DNA of 64,000 bases from positions 2,236,419 to 2,300,418 of the forward strand of contig NZ_CP043653.1 in the NCBI RefSeq assembly GCF_014217685.1, given 5' to 3'. Below are positions 27,001-35,871 of this stretch, one piece after another (the first letter of the stretch is position 1; each line of letters begins with the position of its first letter). The notes beneath the pieces were generated by a model. It was not told where the DNA came from, did no database searches, and saw nothing but the letters and a program-made list of their open reading frames with translations. The position numbers and the translations under genes were made by a program. The DNA comes from Glaciihabitans sp. INWT7. GTDB lineage: Bacteria > Actinomycetota > Actinomycetes > Actinomycetales > Microbacteriaceae.

Positions 27001-27921
27001 TCAGGCGCGCGGATGCGCCGATCGATAGCTCTCCTTGAGGCGCTCCGCGGAGACGTGCGTGTAGATCTGGGTCGTGCCGAGGCTGGCGTGGCCGAGCATC
27101 TCCTGCACGGCGCGAAGATCCGCGCCACCGTCGAGCAGGTGGGTCGCAGCCGTATGCCGGAGGGCGTGCGGACCGGACGGCCCGCTTCCCGGGATCGTGG
27201 ACAGCAGAGTCGAAACGAGGGAGTAGACGGCGCGGGTGCCGAGCCGCGCTCCGCGACCGGAGAGGAAGAGAGCATCCGTCTCGACCACCGCCAGGACCGG
27301 GCGGGCGACAGCGAGGTAGCGCTCGATCGCCCGACTGGCGGGAACTCCGAACGGCACGACACGTTCCTTGGCACCTTTGCCGGTGACCCGCACCGTCAGT
27401 CGCTCGAAGTCGACACGGGAGATATCGAGACCGGTGACCTCGCTCACCCGAAGTGCCGAGGCATAGAGGAGTTCGATCACCGCGAGATCGCGGACGGCAT
27501 TCGGATCGTCGGTTGCGGCGCGCTCTTCGAGGGTCGCGAGGATCCGTTGCATCTGCGCGCCGGTGAGAACACGGGGAAGGTGATGGTCGGAGCGAGGAGA
27601 TTTGAGCCGGGATGCCGCGTCGCCGCTCACCCGGTTGGTCTTTGCGAGCCAGGAGGTGAGACCGCGCACCGCCGCCGACCGTCGCGCCAGAGTGGACCGC
27701 GCCAGGCCGGCCTGGGAACCCTGCCACAGCCAGTCCCTCAGCAGCTCGAGGGATACCTGATCGGCCTGATCGACACCGCGGGAGTGCGCGAATTCATTGA
27801 GCTGGCCAAGATCCGAGCGGTAGGAGCGCACGGTGTGCGCGCTGAAACCGCGCTCGGCGGCGAGATACACCGTGAAGTCGTCGACAGCGCGTTGCAGTTG
27901 CACGTCTCCATCGTGCTGCAC
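27001..27921 (-). CDS. xerC: Tyrosine recombinase XerC
   Basis: The product is 306 residues. It resolves chromosome dimers at dif together with XerD. The N-terminal SAM-like domain (about 8-95) is followed by the catalytic domain with Arg in SALRVSEVTG, Lys in GKGAKER, HxxR in PHALRHTAAT, His in MLGHASL and the nucleophile Tyr in TQIYTHV. All six active-site residues are visible. The GTG start has GGAAAG about eight bases upstream. Its place among rpsB, dprA and rnhB is the standard actinobacterial position, so it is the housekeeping enzyme and not a mobile-element integrase. Confidence 0.95.
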   Translation of the reverse strand: MQHDGDVQLQRAVDDFTVYLAAERGFSAHTVRSYRSDLGQLNEFAHSRGVDQADQVSLELLRDWLWQGSQAGLARSTLARRSAAVRGLTSWLAKTNRVSGDAASRLKSPRSDHHLPRVLTGAQMQRILATLEERAATDDPNAVRDLAVIELLYASALRVSEVTGLDISRVDFERLTVRVTGKGAKERVVPFGVPASRAIERYLAVARPVLAVVETDALFLSGRGARLGTRAVYSLVSTLLSTIPGSGPSGPHALRHTAATHLLDGGADLRAVQEMLGHASLGTTQIYTHVSAERLKESYRSAHPRA

Positions 27922-28049
27922 GCCGATGCTTTCCAGCGGACGACCCGCTCGCGCGCGGCATTCACGCTTCCGTCAGCGGCGCCCGCCCAGAAAGTGCGGC
28001 CGCGGGTCTCTCACGCCGCTGCGGCACCGCGCAGAGAATGCGAGCGGGC

Positions 28050-29009
28050 TCAGGCCCGACCCTCCTCGACATCCGCGATCGACACGGTGGAGGACTTGTT
28101 CGAGAAGATGTCGAGCCGACGTTCCGGGCTGAGCGCTGCCATCTTCTCCACGAAGCCGGAACTGAAACCGCTCACCTGTGCGTGGTTGCCGATGGGAACA
28201 ACCGAGTGCACGATCTGCTCGTCATAGACCTGCAGCAGGTTGAAGGATTGTCCTCCATCGATGCCCGACAGGGCGTGCGCCGGCGCGCTCAAGTCCATCG
28301 TGTAACACGTCGCCGCGGCGACCGAGACGGGGACGCCGGCAAAGATGCTGTGCGTGGCGTAGTGGAGGTGGCCGGCGAGGATCCCCCGCACATCCGTGCC
28401 CCGGATCACCTCGGCCAGTGCTGGTTGGCCCCGCAGCTCGAGCAGCGCCATGAGGTCGATCGGCGTCGGTATCGGCGGGTGATGGAGGGCGAGAAGGGTG
28501 CCGTGGGGAGCCGGGGTCGAGAGCTCGCTTCGGAGCCACTCGAGCTGCTGCACAGTGACATCCCCGTGGTGATACCCCGGCACCGTGCTGTCGAAGGCGA
28601 TGATGCGCAGCCCGTCGATGTCGTGGACGCGGTCCTGCGGTCGTGGGGCAGCATCTGCTGTCGAGCGCTCGTCGTAGAGGTCTCTGGCAAACCGCTGCCG
28701 CTCGTCGTGATTGCCCATCACCCAGACCACAGTCGATCCCATCCGGGCCGCCGCCGGCTCGACGATCTGTCGGAGAGACTGGTAGGCGTCCTCCTCGGCG
28801 AGGTCCGTGAGGTCACCGGTGAAGACGATGGCCGCGGGAGTGGTCGCGGAGCGCTCCAGCTGTTCCAGAGCCCGCCGCAGGTTGTGGTGGGTGTCGATCT
28901 TGCCATAGAGAGCTCGCCCGCCGCCCCGTCCATCGGCACCGAGGAAGTGCGTATCGCTGAGGTGGGCGATCACGTGCGTGGGTGCGGGATACTGTCCGAA
29001 CTGGATCAC
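28050..29009 (-). CDS. Calcineurin-like phosphodiesterase (CpdA type)
   Basis: The product is 319 residues. The binuclear-metal phosphoesterase motifs appear in order: LSDTHF, GDLTD, GNHD, HHPPI and GHLHYATH. This resembles class III cyclic-nucleotide phosphodiesterases (CpdA/Rv0805), so 3',5'-cAMP or a related phosphodiester is the likely substrate. An extended C-terminal part (about 235-319) follows the metal domain. The start is GTG (29007-29009), six bases downstream of a -10 box. The GGAGGG in the spacer touches the start codon and is too close to act as a ribosome site. Confidence 0.9.
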   Translation of the reverse strand: MIQFGQYPAPTHVIAHLSDTHFLGADGRGGGRALYGKIDTHHNLRRALEQLERSATTPAAIVFTGDLTDLAEEDAYQSLRQIVEPAAARMGSTVVWVMGNHDERQRFARDLYDERSTADAAPRPQDRVHDIDGLRIIAFDSTVPGYHHGDVTVQQLEWLRSELSTPAPHGTLLALHHPPIPTPIDLMALLELRGQPALAEVIRGTDVRGILAGHLHYATHSIFAGVPVSVAAATCYTMDLSAPAHALSGIDGGQSFNLLQVYDEQIVHSVVPIGNHAQVSGFSSGFVEKMAALSPERRLDIFSNKSSTVSIADVEEGRA

Positions 29010-29021
29010 CCCTCCACCCTA
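29007..29021 (-). promoter_or_regulatory. Leaderless-type promoter of the phosphodiesterase
   Basis: TAGGGT (29016-29021), then GGAGGG, then the GTG (29007-29009). Confidence 0.55.
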
Positions 29022-29116
29022 GGGTTTCAGCCCCGGGTCGGAGACGTGTGGTCGACCTCGAACTTCGGGCACGGCCGATGTGCGCCGTCATCTCGATTGC
29101 GCGACATGATTGGCCC

Positions 29117-29359
29117 ATGACCGAACCGTCCGGAGACCGAGACCGAGACCGATTCAACCCGGTGCTCTTCACCGCGCCCGTGATCCTCATCGTTGTGGGT
29201 CTAGTGATCCTCCTCCTGGTACCCGGCAGGGCACTCCTCGGAATTCTCGCCATCGCGCTGGCGATCGTGAGCGCCGTCACAACCGTCCGTCGCTATCGGA
29301 GAGACCGGTATCGCAAGGACCAACGCACGTCGCCGCCCGGTAGTCGGCCCGGGCGCTGA
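29117..29359 (+). CDS. Small two-helix membrane protein
   Basis: The product is about 80 residues from ATG 29117. The charged N-terminus (MTEPSGDRDRDRF) precedes two closely spaced hydrophobic helices (about 17-35 and 38-58). The C-terminus is strongly basic (RRYRRDRYRKDQR). CATGAT six bases before the ATG is a plausible -10 box. An upstream in-frame extension to 28982 overlaps the phosphodiesterase start and has no support. It is divergent from the phosphodiesterase. The function is unknown. Confidence 0.6.
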   Translation: MTEPSGDRDRDRFNPVLFTAPVILIVVGLVILLLVPGRALLGILAIALAIVSAVTTVRRYRRDRYRKDQRTSPPGSRPGR

Positions 29360-29468
29360 CACTCCGATCCGGTCGCCGACCCGGGTGTTCGAGCTCCGAG
29401 CGGTGATACTCGGGTCAAGACTCCGGGGAGGCGTCGACCGCGGCGTCAATAATCCGATACCGCCGAGG

Positions 29469-30689
29469 TCACCTCCGGCGGAAGATCCACCCCCGTTCCC
29501 GCTCCTCGGCCTCGCCGTCCATCTCAAGGGATCCGAGTTCCGCCTGCACCTCCGCGACCGACAGGCCCGACCGGGCGGCGAGATCATCCACCGATCGTGG
29601 CGCGCGCAGGCTGAGTGCGTCCGTGAGGCGAACGCGCAGGGAGCTCGGGCCGGGACTGCTCTCCGCTGAGGCGGGGAGATCCTGCACCTCCGCGCCGGGC
29701 ACCAGCTCGGCCATCTCGGCGGCGGAGGTCACGAGAGTGGCCAGATAGTCCCGGATGAGCCGGTGGCAGCCCGCGGATGCCGCCGAGGTGACCGGGCCCG
29801 GCACCGCCCCGATGGGCCGACCGAGTGACGCGGCGTGACCGGCGGTGTTGAGCGAGCCTGAGCGCCAGCCCGCCTCGAGCACGATGGTCGCCTGACTCGC
29901 TGCAGCGATCAACCTGTTGCGTTGCAGAAAGCGCCACTTCGTCGGCGGAGAACCGCACGGCAACTCGGAGACGACGGCCCCGGCCTCGACGATACGGGCG
30001 AGTAAGGCGTCGTGACCGCTCGGATAGAACCGGTCGACACCGCCAGCCAGGATGGCGACGGTCTGGCCCGAGCTCGCGAGGGCCGCACGGTGTGCCATCC
30101 CGTCGATGCCGTAGGCGGCACCGGAGACGATCGCGAAACCACGGTCGACGAGACCGGCGGATGCCTCCATCGTGATGTGCTCTCCGTAACCGGTCGCGGC
30201 ACGCGCTCCGACAAGAGCGATCGAGTGGTCCGCTGCGGCCAGCGCCGATGCGTTTCCTCGAAGCCAGAGCGCGATCGGGGCATGAGAGCCGAGTTCGTCG
30301 ACCCCGGTCGGCCACGAGGGGTCGCCCGGAACAAGGAGCTGCACCGCGAAACGGACGGCCTGACGGAGGGCCACGAGCGCAACCCCCGACTTGAGCCGGG
30401 GGCTCCAGCGGGCGAGCGCGGATTCGATGTCTGCGGTCGCGAGGTCCGATCCGGCGGCGGAGACGGCAGCCGCGATGCGGGCCACCGGCCACGCCTCGAC
30501 CAACGCCGCCAGCGCTCCGTCCGCACCGAGGGCGGCCACCAGCTCACCCGCTGTGCGATCGCCGGGTTCGGCGATTCCCGTCCAACTGGCGCGAGCGAAC
30601 AGTTCCCGCACCGTACCGCGATCAGGATCCGGGCAGAGGATGCGCACGAGGCCCGTGATCTCGGCGCCGTCGAGTCCGAACATGCTCAT
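29469..30689 (-). CDS. dprA: DNA-processing protein DprA
   Basis: The product is about 406 residues. DprA binds single-stranded DNA and loads RecA in transformation. The Rossmann-like domain has SIALVGARAATGYGEH, SGAAYGIDGMAHRAAL, ILAGGVDRFYPSGH and RNRLIAAAS, all diagnostic. A C-terminal winged-helix (about 345-400) completes the actinobacterial form. The ATG at 30687-30689 has GAGAGGAA five bases upstream. It follows the comM-like ATPase and YraN genes in the conserved order. Confidence 0.94.
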   Translation of the reverse strand: MSMFGLDGAEITGLVRILCPDPDRGTVRELFARASWTGIAEPGDRTAGELVAALGADGALAALVEAWPVARIAAAVSAAGSDLATADIESALARWSPRLKSGVALVALRQAVRFAVQLLVPGDPSWPTGVDELGSHAPIALWLRGNASALAAADHSIALVGARAATGYGEHITMEASAGLVDRGFAIVSGAAYGIDGMAHRAALASSGQTVAILAGGVDRFYPSGHDALLARIVEAGAVVSELPCGSPPTKWRFLQRNRLIAAASQATIVLEAGWRSGSLNTAGHAASLGRPIGAVPGPVTSAASAGCHRLIRDYLATLVTSAAEMAELVPGAEVQDLPASAESSPGPSSLRVRLTDALSLRAPRSVDDLAARSGLSVAEVQAELGSLEMDGEAEERERGWIFRRR

Positions 30690-30730
30690 GGTGGTTCCTC
30701 TCTCGATGGTCTTGGTCCCGCCGCACTGGT

Positions 30731-32260
30731 TCACAGCGCCCTCCGCAGATAGAGCCCGCGACCGATATGGTCGGCGGTGGGAATGGTCGCGCCGGCGAGG
30801 TCTGCGATCGACCACCCGAGCCGCAGCACCCGGTCGTACCCGCGCATGGTGAGGCCCCCTCGCTCCAGAGCTCGGTCGATCGAGGCAGTAGTCGCCGTGG
30901 CGAGACGCCGTTCTCTGCTGCGCAACCACGCGCCGGGCACCTGCGAATTGAGGCGCCACGGTGTGCCCGCCAGGCGTTCGGCGGCGGCCTCGCGGGCATG
31001 CGTCACCCGGCGGCGTGCTTCGCTCGTCGTGATGCTCGGGCTTTCATCACCGAGCCGGAGCCGAACCGCTGTGACCCTGCTGATTCGCAGTTGGATATCG
31101 ATGCGGTCCATCAGGGGCCCCGACAGTCGTGCAAGATATCTTCGACGCACGTGGGGCGTGCACACGCAGTCGGAGTCGGCGGCCCCGTACTGTCCGCACG
31201 GGCATGGATTCGCCGCCATGACGAGTTGGAATCGGGCGGGAAAATGCGCCACCGCATTGGCCCGGTGGATGCTGACCACCCCGGCCTCGAGCGGTTGCCG
31301 CAGTGCATCGAGTGCCGCCGGTTGGAACTCCGGAGCCTCATCGAGGAACAGCACTCCGTGGGAGGCGCGCGCCGCGGCTCCCGGGCGGATGACGCCACTC
31401 CCACCGCCCACCAGCGACGCCGCGGTGGCGGTGTGATGTGGGGACTCTAGGGGTGGACGCACGGCAAGGCTCGCACCAATGGCGAGGCCTGCCAGCGATC
31501 GGATCGAGCTCACCTCGAGAGCGTCCTCGACTCCGAGATCGGGCAACAGTCCGGGGAGCCGGGCCGCGAGCATGGTCTTTCCCGCACCGGGTGGCCCGAG
31601 CAGGAAGAGGTGGTGCCCTCCCGCGGCCGCAACGGTGAGCGCCTCGATGGCATCCTCGTTTCCGACGATGTCGGAGAGGTCGAGGCCATCGTCCACCGGA
31701 TCATCGATGCGGGGTGCCTGGATAGCGTCGACCTCGACGGGCTCGAGTTCACCGCCGTGCCAGATGGCCGCGTCCCGCAGCGAAGCGACCGGTACGACGC
31801 GAATTCCTGGCACGAGTCCTGCCTCCCCTGCGTTGCCCGAGGGCACCATGACGATGGATGCTCCGGCGCGGGAGGCGGCGAGCACCGAAGGAAGGATGCC
31901 CGCGATCGGACGCAGCCGGCCGTCGAGGCCCAGCTCGCCGAGGTGTACCACCCGGGCGACAGAATCGAGCGAGATCATCTCTGCCGCTGCGAGCACCGCC
32001 ATCGCGATCGCGAGGTCGAATCCCGACCCGTGTTTGGGCAGAGCGGCCGGCGACAGATTGACGGTGAGTCTGCGGTTGGGCAGCGCGCATCCGGAATTCG
32101 TTGCGGCGGCTCGAACCCGATCCCGCGCTTCATTGAGGGCGGCATCGGGAAGGCCGATGAGCACGAAGGAGGGGAGATTGCTCGAGATGTCGGCCTCGAC
32201 ATCTACCAGCGTTCCGGTGAGACCGAGTAGCGCGACCGCGGTCGTATGGGCGATCACCAT
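30731..32260 (-). CDS. comM: YifB/ComM-family Mg-chelatase-like AAA+ ATPase
   Basis: The product is about 509 residues. ComM is a branch-migration helicase that supports integration of transformed DNA. The N-terminal Lon-like domain (about 10-170) is followed by the AAA+ domain with Walker A GPPGAGKTM and Walker B LFLDEAPEF, the ANPCPCG loop and RRRYLARLSGPLMDRID. The C-terminal Mg-chelatase domain carries GLTMRGYDRVLRL. The ATG (32258-32260) overlaps the TGA of the YraN gene by one base. It forms a YraN-comM-dprA operon. Confidence 0.94.
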   Translation of the reverse strand: MVIAHTTAVALLGLTGTLVDVEADISSNLPSFVLIGLPDAALNEARDRVRAAATNSGCALPNRRLTVNLSPAALPKHGSGFDLAIAMAVLAAAEMISLDSVARVVHLGELGLDGRLRPIAGILPSVLAASRAGASIVMVPSGNAGEAGLVPGIRVVPVASLRDAAIWHGGELEPVEVDAIQAPRIDDPVDDGLDLSDIVGNEDAIEALTVAAAGGHHLFLLGPPGAGKTMLAARLPGLLPDLGVEDALEVSSIRSLAGLAIGASLAVRPPLESPHHTATAASLVGGGSGVIRPGAAARASHGVLFLDEAPEFQPAALDALRQPLEAGVVSIHRANAVAHFPARFQLVMAANPCPCGQYGAADSDCVCTPHVRRRYLARLSGPLMDRIDIQLRISRVTAVRLRLGDESPSITTSEARRRVTHAREAAAERLAGTPWRLNSQVPGAWLRSRERRLATATTASIDRALERGGLTMRGYDRVLRLGWSIADLAGATIPTADHIGRGLYLRRAL

Positions 32261-32616
32261 CAGAACACCCGCGCGAGGTGGTCGATCTGGGGAGGCCCCA
32301 CGGCCGGGGCGATCACCGAGACAGCGTCGATGCGGATGTTGCGGTGGTCGCCCGGATGCACGGCGCACCAGGCGGCGGAGAGACGCCGCAGCCTCGCGAG
32401 CTTCTGGGCGGTGATGGCCTCGAACGGATGCCCGAAAGCCACGCTCGATCGTGTCTTGACCTCGACGAACACGGTCTCCACGCCGTCCACTGCGACGAGG
32501 TCGATCTCCCCCTGACTGCAGCGCCAGTTGCGATCGACAATGAGGTAGCCGGCATCGGTGAGGAAGGCAGCGGCGAGGTCTTCTCCTCGCCTGCCCAACA
32601 GGTCTTTCGCAGCCAT
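32260..32616 (-). CDS. YraN/UPF0102 family nuclease-fold protein
   Basis: The product is about 118 residues. It has the restriction-endonuclease-like motifs GRRGEDLAAAFL, GEIDLVAVDG and FVEVKTRSS (Asp...ExK active site). The ATG (32614-32616) has a near-perfect AGGAGG five bases upstream, one of the strongest ribosome sites in the window. The family sits between rnhB and comM/dprA in many bacteria. The biological role is unsettled. Confidence 0.92.
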   Translation of the reverse strand: MAAKDLLGRRGEDLAAAFLTDAGYLIVDRNWRCSQGEIDLVAVDGVETVFVEVKTRSSVAFGHPFEAITAQKLARLRRLSAAWCAVHPGDHRNIRIDAVSVIAPAVGPPQIDHLARVF

Positions 32617-32729
32617 GGCCACCTCCTGGAGAGAGGATGCCCCGGGCCGATGAGCTGGTGCGCCGCCGCTCCGCCATTGGGGGACGGGCGATATCGGCGG
32701 GAGACTGTTGAGGAGAGGCCTCGGGTTCG

Positions 32730-32813
32730 CGGGTCTCGATGAGGGCGCTGGAGCGCCCTCCACGACCGACGCGGGTCTCGATGCGGGCGCTGGAGCGCCC
32801 TACACGACCGACG
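32730..32813. repeat. Two 42-bp direct repeats, each with an 8-bp inverted repeat
   Basis: The copies are 32730-32771 and 32772-32813. They begin CGGGTCTCGATG and end CACGACCGACG, and differ at only two positions. Each holds the hairpin core GGGCGCTGGAGCGCCC. Copy 2 runs across the stop codon of the S9 peptidase gene. Similar palindromes of the GGTCTCGAT...CGACC type are common in Microbacteriaceae intergenic DNA, as far as I recall. Confidence 0.85.
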
Positions 32814-34827
32814 CGGGCGCCAGGGTCCGCCAGAGGAACTCGTAGATCAGGGCCTGCAGTCGCGCCGTATGAGCGTTGTCGACAGCACCCCCGTGTCCGC
32901 CGTCGGAGTTCTCGTAATAGAGCACATCGTCGATGCCCATCGCCTGCATCCGCGCCGCCATCTTGCGCGCCTGCACCGGGCCGACCCGGTCATCACTCGT
33001 CGCGGCGTAGAACAGCACCGGCGGGTAGGCGGCATCGGCGCGAAGCAGCTGGTAGGGCGAGAACGTGCGGATGTATTCCCACTCCTCCGCGACATCCGGA
33101 TCCCCGTACTCCGCGATCCAGGATGCGCCGGCCGAGAGGTGCGTGTAGCGCTTCATGTCGAGCAGCGGCACGCCACAGACGACCGCGCCGAAGAGCTCCG
33201 GGTAGGTTGTCAACATATTGCCAACAAGCAGACCACCATTGCTGCGACCCTCGCACCCGAGCCGAGCCGGCACGGTGACTCCTCGCGCGACCAGGTCTCG
33301 GGCTATCGCCGCGAAGTCCTCGTAGGCGCGGGGGCGGTTCTGCTTGAGCGCCGCGGTGTGCCATCCCGGCCCGAACTCACCACCACCACGGATGTTCGCC
33401 AGCACGAAGACACCGCCACGCTCGAGCCATGCGCGGCCGACGATTCCGCTGTATTCCGGCAACCGGGAGGCCTGAAAACCGCCATAGCCAGAGAGCAGGG
33501 TGGGATGTGATCCGTCGAGCACGAGGTCGCGCGCGGCCACCTGGAAGTAGGGCACGCGAGTGCCGTCATCCGACACCGCCCAGTGCTGCTGCACCTCGAT
33601 TTCCGCGGCATCGAAGAACGCCGGGGATGAACGGATGACCTCGAGCTCGACCGATCCGAGCACGCCCCGAAGCACCGTCGACGGGGAGGTGAATCCCGTC
33701 GCGTGCACCCAGAACTCGTCGGACTCGTCTGGATCGGTGTCGATCACCCGCACCGTGCTGAGAGCCGGGAGCCCGGCTATCGGTGACCGGGACCATCCGC
33801 GAGTCGGGTCGAGCACGACCAGAGTGGATGCCACGTCCACGAGCAGAGTGAGAATGAGCCGCGAATCGGTGAAGTCCCAGTCCTCGAGCGCCGTGTGCGC
33901 GTCGGGTAGGAATAGCAGGTCGAAGCGGCGATCGCCGGCGAGGAAAACGTCGAGCCGGATCGCGATGAGGGATCCGGTCGGGTAGACGACCGAACCGGTG
34001 CTCCAGTCGGACCGCGGCTGCACGAGCAGCCATTCTCGGCGCAACGAGAGGTCCGCGTCATCCGGAACCTCCAGCGGCACCAGCGTGTCATCGACGACCA
34101 GGAAGGTGCGGCTGCGATAGAAGTCGAGATGTTCGACGATGAGGTCACGTTCGAAGCCGGGGCTGTGATGATGGATGCCCGTCACGCTCAGGTCGGTCGC
34201 CGAGACTTCGTGCACCAGTTCGGCAGCTGCGACGGGCTGACCACGGCGAAGGCGCCGCACGGTGCGCGGATAGCTCGACTCGGTCATGCTGCCCGACCCG
34301 AAGTCGGTGCCGAGGAAGATGGTGTCACGGTCGATCCAGGAATAGCTGCTCTTGGCAGTGGGCACGATGAATCCATCTGCCACAAAACTGCGGCTCGGCA
34401 GGTCGAACTCGCGCACCATCACGGCATCCCCCCCATCCGGAGAGAGCGCGACGAGGGCACGGGTGTAGTCGTGGGGAAGAAGCGACGCCCCGGAAAACAC
34501 CCACTCGGTGTGTTCGGTGCGGCCCAGATCGTCTACGTCGAGGAGCAGCTCCCAGTCGGTGTCGGCAGAGCGGTAGCTCTCGAGAGTGGTGCGTCGCCAG
34601 AGGCCACGTGGATGCTCGCGGTCGCGCCAGAAGTTGTAGTAGTAGCCCCCGCGCCGACTGACTATCGGAATGCGGTCATCCGAATCGATCGCTTCGAGCA
34701 GGCTCGCGGAAAGGGCGTCGAACTGCGGTGAAGCAAACCCGCTGAGGGTGTGCGCACTCTGCTCGGCCGCCCACCTGAGGGGTCCAGCACCGTGGATGTC
34801 TTCAAGCCAGAGGTTCTCATCGGTCAT
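32800..34827 (-). CDS. Prolyl oligopeptidase family serine peptidase (S9)
   Basis: The product is 675 residues. The N-terminal seven-bladed propeller region (about 1-400) is followed by the alpha/beta hydrolase domain with the nucleophile Ser in GCEGRSNGG, the acid in AATSDDRVGP and His in NSDGGHGGAV. No signal peptide is seen, so it is probably cytosolic. It hydrolyses short peptides, typically after proline, although specificity is not certain. The last four codons and the TAG lie inside a 42-bp repeat, so the C-terminus has been set by that element. The ATG has a -10 box six bases upstream. Confidence 0.93.
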   Translation of the reverse strand: MTDENLWLEDIHGAGPLRWAAEQSAHTLSGFASPQFDALSASLLEAIDSDDRIPIVSRRGGYYYNFWRDREHPRGLWRRTTLESYRSADTDWELLLDVDDLGRTEHTEWVFSGASLLPHDYTRALVALSPDGGDAVMVREFDLPSRSFVADGFIVPTAKSSYSWIDRDTIFLGTDFGSGSMTESSYPRTVRRLRRGQPVAAAELVHEVSATDLSVTGIHHHSPGFERDLIVEHLDFYRSRTFLVVDDTLVPLEVPDDADLSLRREWLLVQPRSDWSTGSVVYPTGSLIAIRLDVFLAGDRRFDLLFLPDAHTALEDWDFTDSRLILTLLVDVASTLVVLDPTRGWSRSPIAGLPALSTVRVIDTDPDESDEFWVHATGFTSPSTVLRGVLGSVELEVIRSSPAFFDAAEIEVQQHWAVSDDGTRVPYFQVAARDLVLDGSHPTLLSGYGGFQASRLPEYSGIVGRAWLERGGVFVLANIRGGGEFGPGWHTAALKQNRPRAYEDFAAIARDLVARGVTVPARLGCEGRSNGGLLVGNMLTTYPELFGAVVCGVPLLDMKRYTHLSAGASWIAEYGDPDVAEEWEYIRTFSPYQLLRADAAYPPVLFYAATSDDRVGPVQARKMAARMQAMGIDDVLYYENSDGGHGGAVDNAHTARLQALIYEFLWRTLAPASVV

Positions 34828-34839
34828 CAGACGAGCCTA
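34825..34839 (-). promoter_or_regulatory. Leaderless-type promoter of the S9 peptidase
   Basis: TAGGCT (34834-34839), then CGTCTG, then the ATG (34825-34827). Confidence 0.55.
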
Positions 34840-34870
34840 TGGGCCGCAGACACGCACTCGGCGAGCGTGC

Positions 34871-35194
34871 CTACTCGTCGAGCGCGAGTTCCTTCGGTAG
34901 CTCGAGCTCTTTGGCCGAGAGCTCTTCCACGTTGACATCCTTGAACGTGAGCACCCGCACGGACTTCACGAAGCGGTCGGAGCGGTAGACATCCCACACC
35001 CAGACATCGTTCATGGTGAGCTCGAAATAGAAGTCGTGTTCGGTGTCTTGACGCACGAGCTCGACCTCGTTGGCGAGGTAGAAGCGACGCTCGGTCTCGA
35101 CAACGTAACGGAACTGGGACACGACATCCCGGTACTCGCGGTACAGCGCCAGCTCGACCTCGCGGTCGTAGTCTTCGAACTCGTCTTCGTCCAT
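34871..35194 (-). CDS. DUF2469 family protein
   Basis: The product is 107 residues and very acidic and aromatic (MDEDEFEDYDREVELALYRE). The pattern YVVETERRFYLANEVELV and NDVWVWDVYR are typical of the actinobacterial DUF2469 family. The function is unknown. It lies directly downstream of rnhB on the same strand, as is usual. TAGAAT nine bases before the ATG could start a transcript with a leader of only two or three bases. Confidence 0.93.
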   Translation of the reverse strand: MDEDEFEDYDREVELALYREYRDVVSQFRYVVETERRFYLANEVELVRQDTEHDFYFELTMNDVWVWDVYRSDRFVKSVRVLTFKDVNVEELSAKELELPKELALDE

Positions 35195-35211
35195 GCTGCG
35201 TCGATTCTAGT

Positions 35212-35871
35212 TCAGTCGGCCGAGACCGATTCGCCCGCATGCAACCAGCTGCGGCGATGGAAGTCTGTCGCTCCGAGTTCGGCGATCGCCGCAAAATGGT
35301 CGGCGCTGCCATAGCCCTTGTTCGATGCCCAGCCGTAGCCCGGGGTCGTCCCATGGGCGTCGATCATCAGCCGGTCACGGTGCACCTTCGCCACGACGGA
35401 TGCTGCCGCCACCGACGCACAGTCGCGGTCGGCCTTCACGCGGGTGGTGAGCCGCAACGGACTCTGCAGTGCCGGTGTCAGCCAGTCGTGACTCCCGTCG
35501 AGAAGGATCACGGAGTCGCGTACCAGTGCTCCGGCCTCATGCAGTGACACGAGCGCGCGTTTTCCCGCGAGTCCGAGCGCCGCGATGATGCCCACCTCGT
35601 CGACCTCGCGCGCCGACGCGAGTCCCACCGCGCTGAAGAGGGCCCAGGATGCCGCGAGCGGCGCGAGCACCTCCCGCCGCTTCTCGCTCAGCAGCTTCGA
35701 GTCGCGCAAGCCCTCCGGCATCGCACCGACCGAGACATCCACGACACAGAGCCCCACGGCGACCGGTCCGGCGATCGCACCGCGACCGACTTCGTCGCAG
35801 CCGATCACGAAGCGGGCGCCGCCCCCGTGCAGCTGCGACTCGAAATCCAGAGTGGGAGAGGCGATGACCAC
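35212..35871 (-). CDS. rnhB: Ribonuclease HII
   Basis: The product is 219 residues. It cuts RNA in RNA-DNA hybrids and at single ribonucleotides in DNA. The active-site motif VIGCDEVGRGAIAGP (DExGRG) and later Asp residues in LLDGSHDWL and RVKADRDCASVAAASV(V)AK are present. The GTG start follows the lepB TAG immediately (TAGGTG), so translation is probably coupled to lepB. Confidence 0.95.
   Translation of the reverse strand: MVIASPTLDFESQLHGGGARFVIGCDEVGRGAIAGPVAVGLCVVDVSVGAMPEGLRDSKLLSEKRREVLAPLAASWALFSAVGLASAREVDEVGIIAALGLAGKRALVSLHEAGALVRDSVILLDGSHDWLTPALQSPLRLTTRVKADRDCASVAAASVVAKVHRDRLMIDAHGTTPGYGWASNKGYGSADHFAAIAELGATDFHRRSWLHAGESVSAD

Noticed and set aside
27001-27921. Tyrosine recombinase as a phage or island integrase
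   Set aside because: Length, motifs and position between housekeeping genes fit XerC. No att sites, cargo or tRNA junction is seen.
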